From: Litomosoides sigmodontis | Taxonomy: Eukaryota > Nematoda > Chromadorea > Rhabditida > Onchocercidae | Assembly (NCBI GenBank): GCA_963070105.1 | Contig: OY718807.1 | Span: 434,001 to 498,000 of the forward strand | Direction: 5' to 3' | DNA: 64,000 nt | In this document: positions 12,101 through 24,800 of the stretch, in pieces | Numbering within the stretch: the first letter of the stretch is position 1 | Layout: every line of letters starts with the position of its first letter | Program-made: the position numbers and the translations under genes | Notes under the pieces: model-generated | What the model was told of the DNA's origin: nothing | Seen by the model: only the letters and a program-made list of their open reading frames with translations | Databases searched by the model: none

Positions 12101-15100
12101 ACAGAAGACGATTATTGTAAAATAAAATTCTTGGCCAGTTGCAACTGTTAATTACCCACTTCTCCGTCGTTTCATAGTTTTTGCCTGCATATTACTTATA
12201 TTGAAAATCTTTCCGTCAAAAACTAAGGCAATTAACAGATTTAAAATAATAGTTCCCTGCAGTTTTTAAGTATACAAACCTTCCCACTTCAGTTCTTTTC
12301 CATCATCCGCAGAGAGTTCATTTAGCAAAACAATATAGATCTCAACTGCATCGGCTACCACTTCTTTAATACAACTGCCTGGAAGAACATCATGGAACTG
12401 ATTGAGTAACAGACGCTGCCACTGCGATGCAAGAGGCTTACCACAGTTGAATTCAAGAAGTGACATTGACTGAAACAAAGAAGAAGTCGATATCTATTTG
12501 TAGAATAAACAGGAATAAAACAAAATACTTTACAAATGAATTTTGAAGGTAATAGATATTACCAACTCCGTAGTATTACACTCTTCATATATTTCAGGTG
12601 TCCGACAGAACACCTACATCTCATTGAAAAATATGAGATTAAGCATTTAACTACTTGAGTTATTCTCATTAGTAGATTGTCGACAATTTATTCCAAAGTT
12701 TGAAAATTTTTTAAAATATATTCCGGATACCTGAAGAAATTCATGATCCCTCAGAATGCTTTCTAGCAATCTGTTCATCTTCTTGATTCTCGCTTGTGTA
12801 GTATAAGTGGCATTGTGCAATTCCAAATACAACTCGCCCTTCCAGCTGCATAAATTATGAGCATCTTTTACCAGCTAAAAAACTTTCCAAAAATAGAAAA
12901 TGCAATCCAAAAAAGACAAGCAGTAATTGAAGTCTTTTTGAAAACCTCATTGAAAAATTCTTGAGGCGTTGCATGTTGCACCCGAGGCACACCATCGCAA
13001 TTTGTTAAACGCTCAGCCCTTTCCAACATATCTTCATTCGGACCTCCGCCTCCGTCCCCAAATCCATACAACATCATTGCTATGTTAGAACGTCCGTGGT
13101 CTGTAAAGTTGTCTCGAGAATCCATGCATTCTTTCACTGTAATCTGAAAACAACTCATAATAACAAAGAAAATAATTTACATTTTGGCATTTATAATTAC
13201 ATTTTCTAAGCATGTTCTATTCAAAAACATATCTACATCTCGAATTGTAAACTTTATAAAAGAGTGAAACCAAATGAACACACCTGCGATACGTAATGAT
13301 TTGGAGGAAAATGTGCGATTACGTGGGTACCATCGATACCAACCCATCGAAATGAGTGGTGCGGGAATTTATTCACTATCGACCAGCTCATTTTTTGAGT
13401 GATGAAGTACTGCATTCCACAGTGCTGCATTATCTGAGGGAGCTGCGCAGAATAACCAAATGTATCGGGCAACCAGAATATTTCTGAGAAACTGAAAATT
13501 AGAACTCATTTCCTTGGTGGGCAAAAATATAGACCAATACCAACCGTCATATTAACATAAACATGAGCTTTCATCCAGTATTACATCTTCATATTCTTTC
13601 GCTTTGTTTAATGTCTGATAAATTTGAATACACGACAATAAATAACTGAAAAGCAAAACTTACACACCACAAAATTTTTTGAATTCGCGTTGTCCATATA
13701 ATAATTGTCTGATCATACTCTCACCACTAGGCAAATTTCCATCCATTTCAACCCATGCTCCTCCAACTGCAACGATTCGTCCATCTGCCGCGAAATGTTG
13801 CATATCTTCATAGAGACTCGGATAGAATTCTTTCAACCATACTAACTACAACTATTCTTGACTAATTATTCCACCTTATTTTCGTGTAAAATTTCCAGAC
13901 TGGGTTTGGTAGCAAACAAACTACATTATGCATTAAAAATAAATCCAACCCTCCATAAATACAATTTCTCACTTGTTGAGCTTGCGATACAACAAATGTC
14001 ATATTCTTATATTTCTCCATCAAACGCAGAGTTGAAGACCAACTTCGAGAACATTTTCGCCTTGTTTCTCGGTATCTGAATCCATGAAAAATACAAAACT
14101 GCAGCAATGATTAAAATAAGCATTTCGAGAGATCTAGAGAGACAAATGGAAGAAAAACGGAGAGGATTACCGCCACAACCACGCAGTATCGATATGACAA
14201 TTGCCAATTGCATACAGCGTTATTTGGCTCGCTCCATTTGGTTGGCAGAAAAATCTTTTAGCTTGTAAATGACATTCTATTTGCGCATCTAATGAAAAAT
14301 TTGATACAACAAGGCGATTAATCTGAAACATTAACTTTTATTTGTCACGCATCGAAACAGAGCATAACAATTACCAAATGCTTACCATGTCATTTGCCGT
14401 ATAAAGAGCCTGATATCTCCTTGCTCCTTCTTTTGGTAACATTTTTGACATTTCCAGCAGAAGTTCAAAATCAACGATAAGATCATAAATCGTTGTATTA
14501 TATTCTGCTAATTCACAGCGTCTCAACTATAACAAAATCAAAAAGCAGTTTTCTTTGGATGATGTTTCCGTATGGAATATAAAAAATGTTTTAAACGATA
14601 TATCGAGAACAGATCAATACCTCGAATAATTTATCCATCTTTACGGGTCCCAGTGCATTACCATCACCGTCACCAGATCGCTCGCTACACGATGCTTCGA
14701 TATAAAATCTTTGTTCCATTGTAGAAATAGAAATTGCAAGATCTGTACGTCCAAAATCCGGAGACAAGCCTGACAGCATAGAAGGTTTTTAAGGAATTAA
14801 CTTTCTAGCTTTTCAACATCCCACAAAATCTACAATGCTTAGCGCCATTTTGGTCAGGGTAATTAAATGTGAAATACATAAATCATGGCTATCATCAATC
14901 CAAAACTAATATGTCAGACCCTTTATTGGTTCGCCATCTGCGGACCACAGAAGAGCTTCACAAGTAGGATTGCAGCGTAACACAATTTCTCTTTCGCTAG
15001 AGCAGTTCTGCGGTATACTGATATCAACTTGAAACCAATGCGTTGTCCAGGTTGGACCAAATTTGAATCCCACATCTACTTCTTCACCTGTAATTTTTAG

Positions 15101-15409
15101 GAAAAAATCGATTTGGTCAAGCGAAGTATCTAAACAAAGAATAAAACACGAAAACGTGCATTTAAATTAACCTTGACTGTCATCTTAATGGTTACCTCTA
15201 ATGGAAAGAGCTTCCACTGCTTCATCGAATGTTACGATGTCAAAACCAAAACCACAATGTTTCACGTGAACTGGATATGATTGCCCGTAAAGACGACCAC
15301 GTAAGTTGCAACCCTTAAAATAATGCTCGGAAATAAACTTCTCCACTCGCTCAACGGTTGTACGCTCATTTTTGAACAGTGGAGCTCTGTAAGTGATCGT
15401 TTCATCCAT
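9161..15409 (-). CDS. MAN2C1: Cytosolic class II alpha-mannosidase, GH38 (MAN2C1 type)
   Basis: Complete gene, 18 exons in phase, 1047 codons plus stop (human MAN2C1 is about 1040 aa). Exons: 15196-15409, 14920-15087, 14621-14769, 14386-14526, 14171-14322, 13973-14075, 13664-13845, 13284-13491, 12946-13143, 12731-12874, 12280-12469, 11964-12184, 11458-11643, 11215-11385, 10972-11075, 10385-10553, 9772-9940, 9161-9435. Visible GH38 signatures: [11 protein letters not shown] (zinc His and Asp), [16 protein letters not shown] (nucleophile Asp), [15 protein letters not shown] (zinc His), [38 protein letters not shown]. No signal peptide or membrane segment, as expected for the cytosolic enzyme that trims free oligomannosides released from misfolded glycoproteins. 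Key residues all appear intact. The intron after 14920 uses a GTCTGA donor. ATG chosen because a 3' splice site lies 5 bases upstream. Assignment is firm. Confidence 0.96.
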
Positions 15410-15413
15410 CGTG

Positions 15414-15424
15414 CCTAAAATAAG
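15414..15424 (-). promoter_or_regulatory. Probable spliced-leader trans-splice acceptor, mannosidase gene
   Basis: The minus strand reads TTATTTTAG then GCACG then the ATG at 15409. There is no obvious upstream exon, so a leader RNA is the likely donor. Confidence 0.6.
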
Positions 15425-16575
15425 GAACTTTTACATACCGCAAGTACCTCTCTTCCCGACAGGACACGGTTACAGCCAAAACTAGCATAAACGATATGCC
15501 GCACTCGGCTTAGTCAGGAGAGAAGCCCATCTAACAAACTTTTCTCTAGCGTTACGTGACGTGCTAAATTCTGCCACACTGATCCTTACCAGTCAATTTC
15601 ACTTAATTAACTCCCCGAGTGCGCAAGATTCGCTTACAAGCGCTACTCGTATCGAACCTGTCAGGTTCTTTAGTTAAATTTCAGTTCCTGGAAATATATG
15701 CTACGTCATTCGATTTCATTGCTCTCTGCCGTCTATAATTTAATCGCATTCTTTCTTCTCTTATATCGTCTACAATTACGGACAGGCACAGTCTATCTCC
15801 ACATCGCTATAGCTCATCAGAAATTGTTTAAAAATTTTGAATTTCAAAAATTGATGAAAGCTTCGTTAATGAAACAATTAGCAACAGCTGAGTAACTTTG
15901 AATTTATCGTGAATTTTCTTTCTGATTGTAAGCAATGGTGGATGACCAGTAGCACAATATTATGATTATTACCACTGTTCAAAAATATGATTGCTATCGC
16001 AGTCATTTCATACCTTTGCAAAATCACATCCGCCCTTACAATTCTAACCTAATTCTTTTGATCTTGACAGGATTAATCGAATGAGCCTTTCATAACATTT
16101 GGATTGACCTTAATTTAGGCTCCAAATTATGAGATTATCAATAATTTTAAAATGACAATGAGAAAAAACTTTCAAGACGTTTTCTGTGTGTGTTGGTTTC
16201 AGGGAATTTAAAGATGAAGTGCGAAGTGATTGGAAGCAAGTAAGATCACAACTTAAGCAATCTAAATGCTGACCACGCTTTTAGATTGATTTATTACAGT
16301 TTGCAAAAACTTCCGGCCTATCTCATTTTTGTTTGTGCAGGAAGCAATTAAGGCTTTCCTAGCATTATTCCGGTGCCGTTTACGACCTTCTATAAAACTT
16401 TCATCAAATACCAAACTGTTTCCAAAGAGCTTTTCCTATCTTTCTGTGCCATAACTTCCATGTCTTTCTCTCCTTATCTTCCATTCTCTCTTCACAATAT
16501 TCTTTAATCATTTTGTATACCAAGCAGTATAGAAGCCAAAGGTAACTTTAACCATAAATTTTCAGCAATTGTTGT
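15425..16575. other. Intergenic between divergent genes
   Basis: Shared 5' region of the mannosidase (-) and the small secreted peptide (+). A GTATATAA TATA-like box lies at about 16580-16588. No other gene recognised. Confidence 0.5.
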
Positions 16576-16646
16576 AGAAAGTATATAACGCTCACGGCCA
16601 GTTTCAACGGTCGTACATCCCCGCAAGATCGCCGACAACAGGAAAT

Positions 16647-17107
16647 ATGTGGAAGTTTCTGATGATTATTTTAGTTGCGCAATTTGCCTCAGGCGTTGTT
16701 TTGAGAAGCGGTTTGTCTTTCATTTATTTCCATGAAACTTTCGCCTTTTTTCACTGGTAAACATAAATAATGGACAAAGCATAAACAGCTGAACCAGTAG
16801 ATAATGTCAGACTCGCCACTTCACTTTGAATAAAACTTCAATATGTCCCAACGGGTACACTAGAAATATCCAAGCATTGTCATGTTTTGAAATTGAACGT
16901 TTGGAAGCATCAAGGTCGATATATTTTTATTGATAACAGTGCTCGACTTTTTTCAAAATTAAAGTGATGCATTTTTTCGTAATTCCAGGAGGCGCACGTG
17001 CTCAGAACCCGGTCTTCGAAATAAAATTTTCACCACCAGTTGAATGGACTTATCACAAAGGAGCAGCGCATAATGAACCTTCTAGACAGTCAAACGATAT
17101 TAAGTAA
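16647..17107 (+). CDS. Small secreted peptide, 60 aa
   Basis: Two exons, 16647-16710 and 16989-17107, join in phase to 60 codons plus stop. The N-terminus MWKFLMIILVAQFASG is a clear signal peptide with likely cleavage after ASG. The mature part is about 40 residues (GGARAQNPVFEIKF, SPPVEWTYHKGAAHN), without Cys or dibasic sites. A TATA-like element lies about 60 bases upstream of the ATG, and the acceptor is ATTCCAG. I do not recognise it. Its size suggests a secreted effector, structural or signalling peptide, but nothing in the sequence decides which. Confidence 0.65.
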
Positions 17108-18024
17108 ACATGAATACTGTGGAAATTGAAAGATGATTCCGTTAACATTAATTTCACAGATAATTTTTTGACAAAAAAGATAAAATCGCTTCTACATGAT
17201 ACTATTACTAGTTTTTGCTTAACCTTCTGTGCTATACATGATCGTCACGTCACGTCGCACAAAGCATACATATGTCACGGCATAATTTGAAATTACCTCC
17301 ACCTGACCCCAAAGTTACACTAATCACTTGTCCTTTCCCCACACACACTCTTATTCTGTTGCTAATTTTTGTCAGGATTGTATGAGTTTCCCTTCGCATA
17401 CGACAAAAAGTGAGAAACGCAAAATCGACGGTAATAAGAATCCATCGCAGGCCTTTACACTTACACTTTAACGGAAACCAAAATTGGCCATCATATTGAA
17501 AAAGTTGTGTTTATCAACTTGGATGTTGCAAAGTTCCACTTTCAGAATAAAATTTGTTGCATATTCTAAACTTCTCCTTGGAAAGCAAACAAATATCGGT
17601 AAGCATCAAAGGAACAGAACAAAAATAGCTAATGGAATGAAAAGAATTTGCCAGCCAGCTGAAGTGGGAAGGATACCGTTTCTAACGTGATGTGGAAATT
17701 GGAAAGAACCCTAATTTTATACCTCAGAATGTAATAAAGGGAGTTTCAAAACTGCTCGTATAATCGGAAAGCAGGAAAACGTTGTACCCTAAGAGATGAA
17801 CTCAAAATTCAGCAGTGTTGTTTGATATGAGTTCAGTAACTGTTTAGTGATTGCGAATACGAGTTTCTTCAACTTCATCGAGCACACTCGGAAGCGCTCA
17901 CACAAATTCTAGTCAAAATTAAAACAGCAACAAAAAGCCTTTTCAGGTTATCAGTAAAAGGAAGAGGAAGTGACACAACTTCCTCATCAAAAAGGTTTCA
18001 ATTAGCTCTTTCGTCTCAGCTTAC
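17108..18024. other. Intergenic
   Basis: No convincing exon. A plus-strand frame at 17484-17690 lacks family features and is taken as chance. Confidence 0.4.
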
Positions 18025-18161
18025 TTTGCCAACCAGTTAATAATAGAGCATATTGCGTGAGGAATATCACTTCCTGCGTCACTTTGTTCGTAATGCAATT
18101 TCATTCTTTCTGCAATACCCTCTCCCTTTCTCACATACTCTCTCGCTCCACTCATCGACAT
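18025..18161 (-). CDS. Candidate first exon, unknown protein
   Basis: From ATG 18161 the minus strand reads MSMSGAREYVRKGEGIAER, then HYEQSDAGSDIPHAI and INWLAK, ending two bases into a codon at a GTAAGC donor. The composition is protein-like and stops flank it. The next exon was not found to the left. It could be a real short exon or a chance frame. Confidence 0.3.
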
Positions 18162-18966
18162 TTGTTTTAAGAAAGAAAATTTAGCAAATATTTGTAAATC
18201 CAATCAAACCATTTGCTGCATTCACGAATGAGAAATACTTACAATGCTTGCAAAGCACTAGTACAGATTTACTTCGTTATTACTTGGGTAACACTGCCTA
18301 TATGCAATATATACATTCATAATAAAGGTACCTTTACTTTGAAGGCTATGAAAGTATTTTAGGAAAAACTAATCCCAACCTATTAAATCAAGCTTTACGG
18401 TAAGGAACTGGAGAAGATTTGTGCCACCACATACCGAACTATGTTCATATCCTTTCCAATGATGACTGCAGAAGGGCGGTTTGCTAGCGGTCTTCCACTA
18501 GGATGTAGGAAATCTCGGGCCTTCCTCAAGTGTTTCATGATCGTGATCCTTTGCTGAGGTGAATAAGTATATAAGAAAAGATTATTTCGGTTTAGATTCC
18601 CAGTTTACTCTCTCGTTGTGTGAACTTTAAGGCAAAGAGTTAGTGATGCAACTTCCCTTATCTGTTGTCGTTGTTATGATTCTTCCATTCATTGCAGTGT
18701 TCGCCAAACAGTTCTCATAATAGTTCTAGTAGTGATAAAATGATTTCAGGGTATGTCAAAAGATGTACAGCATTTATGGTTGTTGGACGAAAATGTTGTT
18801 GAGGCCTTTGAAGTTTCAACAATGTAGTCTTACTTGTAAGCGCAAAATATTTCTCCGTTCAAGAGTAATTTATGAGATACGCAATTTCATAATTCACATT
18901 AGTTAACATCTGCTTCGCTTATATCCTGCGTATCCGTTCATAGCATGTTTATCCGTTGCAGCTGCA

Positions 18967-21206
18967 GTGCGTATGATCAAGACCGAAAGGGTCGGTGATA
19001 AAATGAATGTTGGTTTAATTAAACTTGATAGGCCTAAAGCATTAAATGCGCTGTGCACTCAACTTATGCAAGAGGTAAGTTCACTGAAGATTTACTCGAA
19101 AGCTAAAATTAAGAACATTAATCGAGGAGATGCGTGGAGATTCAAATTAACTTTTAGTAGTGCAACCAACCGTAGAAGTTCTAAATCATGTTTTATAGCG
19201 GAGAAAATTTTGCTTAATGTTGAAGAATCATTTAAAGAAATCTTGGAAATGGAAAATTTGCTATTGTTTTACAATGCTGAAGATGCTTTTAATCTTTTAT
19301 TTTTTTTAAGAGAGGGATTGTCGTAGACATTCTCGTTTTATAGCTTTCAGATGCGCTAGTTGAATTTGATAATGACACTGAAATTGGAGCAGTCGTAATA
19401 ACAGGTGCCAAACGTGTGTTTTCAAGTCAGGCATACTTTTTATTCTTGTCTTTTATTGCTGTAGATAGTTTTGGAAAGAATGATTAAAATGATATATTTT
19501 TCTTATGGATGTGAGTGAAATGTTTTCATGATTATTAATTTTTGTCCCGCATAATTATGCATAGCGGTGGAAGTTCTTATTTCATCCTTATTCCTGACGT
19601 GGGTCTTTTTCACTCATAGCATACATATCACTGATTAAAAGAACTTGGCGGTAGTAAAAGTTTCCTGTTTTTGCATAATATACTGCCTGTATTTTTTGGT
19701 ATGTGTTCTAGAGATCTCTTCAAAAATAAAGCTCTATGAGCAGCCAGTAGATTTCCCCAAAGTTTGAGGAACAGTGTGTAATGAAGTAATTTCTTTCTTT
19801 TTCGACCAAAACATTCTACACTGATAGCTTTACATAGAAAAGTGGGACTGCAGGTCGATAGTAATTTGCACATTAAATGCATTTACATGGATTACAGTAG
19901 GTGCTGATATAAAAGAGCTGTGTGCTGTTCATCATAAAGCGATATCGTCCGAAAACGCTTTGCAAAACTGGACCCAAATATCGAAGATGAAGAAACCGAT
20001 TATCGCCGCTGTGAACGGTCATGCGCTTGGTGGCGGTTGTGAATTGGCTATGATGTGCGATATAATTTATGCCGGAGAAGAAGCTAAATTTGGACAACCA
20101 GAAGTTATTATTGGAACTATACCAGGCAAGGTCTTGCAGTTATTGTGTTTTCATGGACAACATTAATATTCGAGAAGGGTTATTGCAATTCCTTTATCGC
20201 CAAAGGTCAAAAGTCAGGATAGTTCGATAACTAAAGATGTATGGCACTGCACATTGGATGGATTCATTATGAATTAACATTTGCAGCGGAGTTTGACCTT
20301 AAATTTGAAATCACATATCGAAACATTATATTCAGACTCTTGAAACTGTGGCAAGTGGTAATTTTTAGTCGGTGAAAGTTTGTGAGATGCAAAAACTATA
20401 ACATATTGTTTTCTAGCAATTTAAGAAATTACTTCAGTTTATCTTTGAACGCTGACATGTGCACATTGCAGGTGCTGGGGGTACTCAGAGATGGTTGCGT
20501 GTTACTGGTAAATCTTTAGCCATGGAGGTTTGCTTGACAGGAATTCCTATAACAGCACAGAAAGCGAAAGAATGTGGCCTTGTTTCAAAAATATTTCCAG
20601 TCAATCAAGTAACTTTTCCTACGCTTATCATGAACAGCTACTTTGATGGCTTATTTCTTCGTCACAATGAATTTTAAACAGGACCATATTTAGGTTCAAA
20701 CTTTGAATAGAATAGTGAATGCATACTTCTATATATATATACATATTCAATGTAAATCCTCTATGCGATATAAAATGTTATAACATTGGCGAATTTTATG
20801 TAGCTGAGAATGTTTAGGTCGTATTAGAGGCTATAAAGACAGCGGAAAAAATTAGTGAACATTCACCACTGATAGTTTCATTTGTGAAAGATGCCATTAA
20901 TTGTTCTTACGAAACTTTTCTTCAAGAAGGCCTTCGATATGAAAATCGACTATTTCGCGCTACTTTTGCTACGGTATGTGCCTTTGACTCATTTTGAATG
21001 TTATCTGTCTGGCTTTCCCGCACTACAACGAGACACGTGCGGCAATGACTCCTTTATTCAAGTGGGATTTTGGAGAAAAATAAATCACAGAATTAAGTTG
21101 TTCGCGATTGAATTCCAGTTCTAATCATGTTCTCTTTCAGAAGGATCAAAAAGAAGGCATAAAAGCATTTCTAGAAAAACGTAAACCGCAATGGACATCT
21201 TCGTAA
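18967..21206 (+). CDS. ECHS1: Enoyl-CoA hydratase, mitochondrial short-chain type; N-terminus incomplete
   Basis: Six exons in phase: 18967-19074, 19344-19425, 19898-20125, 20472-20608, 20818-20973, 21141-21206, giving 258 codons of the mature enzyme. It hydrates 2-enoyl-CoA to 3-hydroxyacyl-CoA in fatty-acid beta-oxidation and valine breakdown. Visible crotonase motifs: [18 protein letters not shown] (CoA adenine pocket), [19 protein letters not shown] (oxyanion hole and first catalytic Glu), [20 protein letters not shown] (second catalytic Glu). The C-terminus is [12 protein letters not shown]. The transit-peptide exon upstream is not resolved; the first listed exon follows a TTGCAG acceptor near 18960. 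The intron after 20125 begins GC, not GT: only that donor restores the conserved PGAGGTQ. The gene runs tail-to-tail with the RTEL1 gene. Confidence 0.93.
20126..20471 (+). promoter_or_regulatory. GC-AG intron in the enoyl-CoA hydratase gene
   Basis: The donor reads CCAG/GCAAGG and the acceptor ATTGCAG. The conserved protein junction IPG-AGGTQR is obtained only with this GC donor. The nearest GT (20131) gives the wrong phase. Confidence 0.8.
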
Positions 21207-21848
21207 TTTGATCTGAAAAGTAGAATCTTTTTGAACTCAACGATTTTTTTGTTTCTTCATGCTAAATCTTTAAATAAGAAATAAGAAATTCTTGAGTGTA
21301 TTAAGATTTGTAGAAAAGGAAATTGTGGAGATGCAGCGCTCTAAAATTGGTTACTTCTTTAAATCAACTTCTTTAAATCTATATGTGCTCTTAACTGTAG
21401 TCAAAACGAAATGTTAGAACACCAGCTGTATGATTACTTTTTGCAGTTTTTTGCTAGAAAAATTCTTTTGAGCAAAAGATGCTTCAATTGAGCTATTGAG
21501 CTATTTTCTACAGTTTTCCATCTATGTTTTCGACAGTGGAAGTGCTTACAATTTAAAGCTTTAATCTAAATGGAGTTGTTGCAGTCCATAATTTTCGTGC
21601 ATCCAATCTTATGTAAATCCAAAAGAATAAACATGAAATCAATGACAAAGATTAATGCTGCACTTCAGAAATTAGTAATAGCAGAAATATATTTAGTGAA
21701 TATTTATCTGACTATGGTCAGTGCCCGGATTCATGGTTTTAAAAAATCCAAAAGCTTTACGAGTAATTTTTTCAGATATAATTATTCTTCACAAGCATCC
21801 TATTTTTCATTTTAGCAGCAACAAATATTCTAATGTTCTGCAGCTTGT
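21207..21848. other. Short convergent intergenic region
   Basis: Holds the 3' ends of the hydratase (+) and RTEL1 (-). T-rich with poly-A signal-like AATAAA/AATAAG stretches near 21280. No gene. Confidence 0.5.
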
Positions 21849-24800
21849 TTACAGGAGTTTGAGTTCTTGACATATAGTTACAAATTCAGGCAGATGACTC
21901 GCATGCAGATAACCGTATAGACCTGCAAAATCTCCATTCTTATTAAAAAGAATCATTAAACAATATTATCTAAAATACTCCGACTTTCTGCTGCGGTAGT
22001 CTAGACGACATCAAAGATACCCAGAAAGAAGGAACAGAATAATATATAAGTTCTGTTCATAAACGTCATTAAAGTTGAGATCTTACCTCTGAAAATTTCC
22101 AAATGGTTTGGTACAGTCTCCACAGTAAATGTTGAAATTAATGTTTGGAAATTATTATCCGCTGCGTAGTTTGTTAATGCCATTTTTAGTTTTATACTTT
22201 TTATTTTGTCAATAGACTTAAGCTGAAATACTTCGTTGGGAAGTTTCATTAGATGAAAATGCAGATTTAAACACATAAATCTGATCTTGAGATATGTGAT
22301 CATGGACTTCTTGTATTCGATTTTGCGCATTCTTTTCGTAAATACTTACCAACTTGTTGTACTCCACCGCAGACTTTTGCCAAGTGGCCATTGTATCTAT
22401 ATTATACTGCAGTATCGGCGAAGGTTTATGCTGTAATTTATACGAAAATTAATGAGTTTAAAACAACTAAAAAGGGATGCATTTTAAAAGCTGTGTATCG
22501 GGAAAATTCTTTAGTAAAAATTTTGAACACTGGAAAACATAGCTTCCAATCTTTAACAGCAGTTTCTAATTGAAAATCCCCAAATATGCAGATTCCACAG
22601 TAAGCGGTTTTTAACTGATTATGTTTGCTTTTGAAGCAGACAAACTCGAATCAAGTAAACACTTTTTTCGCTCTCACCTTAAACACCTCAAACCCTGGGC
22701 GGCACTGGTCTTTGACCAAAAGCGAAACATTCGGCTGAAACGTTATTTGCTTCATTACAGGTGAAAATCAACGAAACTAATTAAAAATCATGAGGGTTGC
22801 CCATTATCTCCTAACGATAATTGCGATTAGACCATGAATAATAGTTGCCTTTAAGCGCAGCTTGGGCTTAGTTTTTCGGAGTAGCAAACCACTGCCCGAC
22901 TGAATACTGCCGTCGTCAATATCAGTGGGTTGAGTGACATCCACAAATTCATTTATTTTTTTCTCTTCCTGAAAACTCATTTTTTCTCAACGCAAGAGGA
23001 AAAATAATATGATAAAGTTATGTGGAAATTGAAATTTACTTGAACAAACAATGAATGGAAAACAATATTGCTACTAATAATCTACTGAGTGGATATCACT
23101 CATAAATTTCTTTTGACTGTCAAAAGGCATGTAATTTGGAAGACCAAAATCATTTGTGAAATGCAACAACTCACAGGCAGAGAAAACACTGAAAACCAAA
23201 AACAGAAAATTTACAAAATTCTTGGAGAATAAGCTTATTGTTATGTGAATGAGGTGAACCATACTAATTGTTCAAAAATACAGCTTCGTTTTGGACGCTT
23301 TGGTACAATGTCTTCCACGCCAATACTTTTTTCAAATGCTGCTACTGCTTCAGAAGAGTAGAGAGTATTGATATCAAAAGGCAAACTCCCATTTCTTGTG
23401 TTCTTGTGTTCCAGGACTTTATGCCGTTTTGGGGAAATAACAAATCCAGCCGTCATTTCCATAGCTGATGACATCATCCTTTGGTTGGTACCCACCTATA
23501 AAATTAACACAGTGGGTCATTTATTAGGTTCAAGTTTGTGGAGGAAAAAGTTTTCCGTGTGATGAGTATATGTTACGAGATAACTATCCCAACTGAATGT
23601 CAGAAGAAAATAGTAAGAGGTCCTTTACATTTATCATGCAATGCATGACATTGGTTCATAGAAGCAGTATCGTAAAAATTACCCTTGCCTCAGCATTCGG
23701 AAGAATTGAATTAGAAAAGAATTATGAGCACACTAAATAGACGTTCACGACTTAAAATATTCTAAAATGAAAATCATGTTAAAAAAAATCCAACAAAATT
23801 AACACCTCAATATCTCTTTTTTCGAAGAACTGCTTGCATTCATTTTCAAAATAGCTGATATTTTGATAATTTTTCAAACAATCACGCATCCATGTAGGAA
23901 ATCGTTTTAATGGCATCGAGCAGAATCTTTAGAAATTTAAATGTTTTACAACAGATATTTCAAGTAAACATCCATTTAATCAATTTCGATGTCAGGTGAT
24001 CGCTCATTTAATTACATATATTTCTTTGTCCAGATTCATGTTCCATCTTAACTCCACTTGCATCAATCAACTGTGCAATATATTACATTTAACAAATAAA
24101 TTATCTACATATTCTTCAAAGTCAGAGTTGAGTGCAAAACTAATTTCTACCTTGAATCGACGAGAATGACAACACCAAAATCATCTTTGTGTCGAAGAAC
24201 ACGCCCAATTGACTGATTTACACCGCGAATTGCGTCCACTTGATACCACTCGTCAGCTGATATACTCTGAAAGTTGATAGCTTCTAGATGATTTAACGAT
24301 GGTGGAAAAGTTATTTTAAACATAAAAGCGTAAATTTTCTAAATCTGTAGGTACATAATGAAAAAAAGGTTCAAAAGAGAAAAAAAGAAACAGAAGAGAT
24401 GGAATAAAATAATGTATGTACAGCAGTTTCATTACGAAAGAAATATACTGCAAATAAGATCGAGTGCTAGCAATTTCTAATTAACTTGTATGGTTAACAC
24501 ACATTCATTCTTAGCAGAAAAATGTTTCATAATTAATGAATTTCATTTTTTTTCAATCACAACGAAATCTATTTCGCCAAGAATAAAGAAGCTTGTACTA
24601 ACTTTTTTCAAGTCCTTCACTAGGATACCTGCTCTTTGTTTGGTAAGAAACTGCTTCTTAAGTTCGATTCTAGGACTTGTTGTTGGAGCATACGGAATAC
24701 CAATTACAATAACACCACGGCTTTCATTATCTGAGAAATCGATCCCTTCGCTTACCTCAAAATACATCATGATTCAAAAATCAGCTGAACGTACCATTCG

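Noticed and set aside
22804..22990. Early stop (TAA at 22804) as the end of RTEL1
   Set aside because: Harmonin-like exons further downstream fit in phase with each other, so this exon probably splices before the stop. It remains a possible short isoform.
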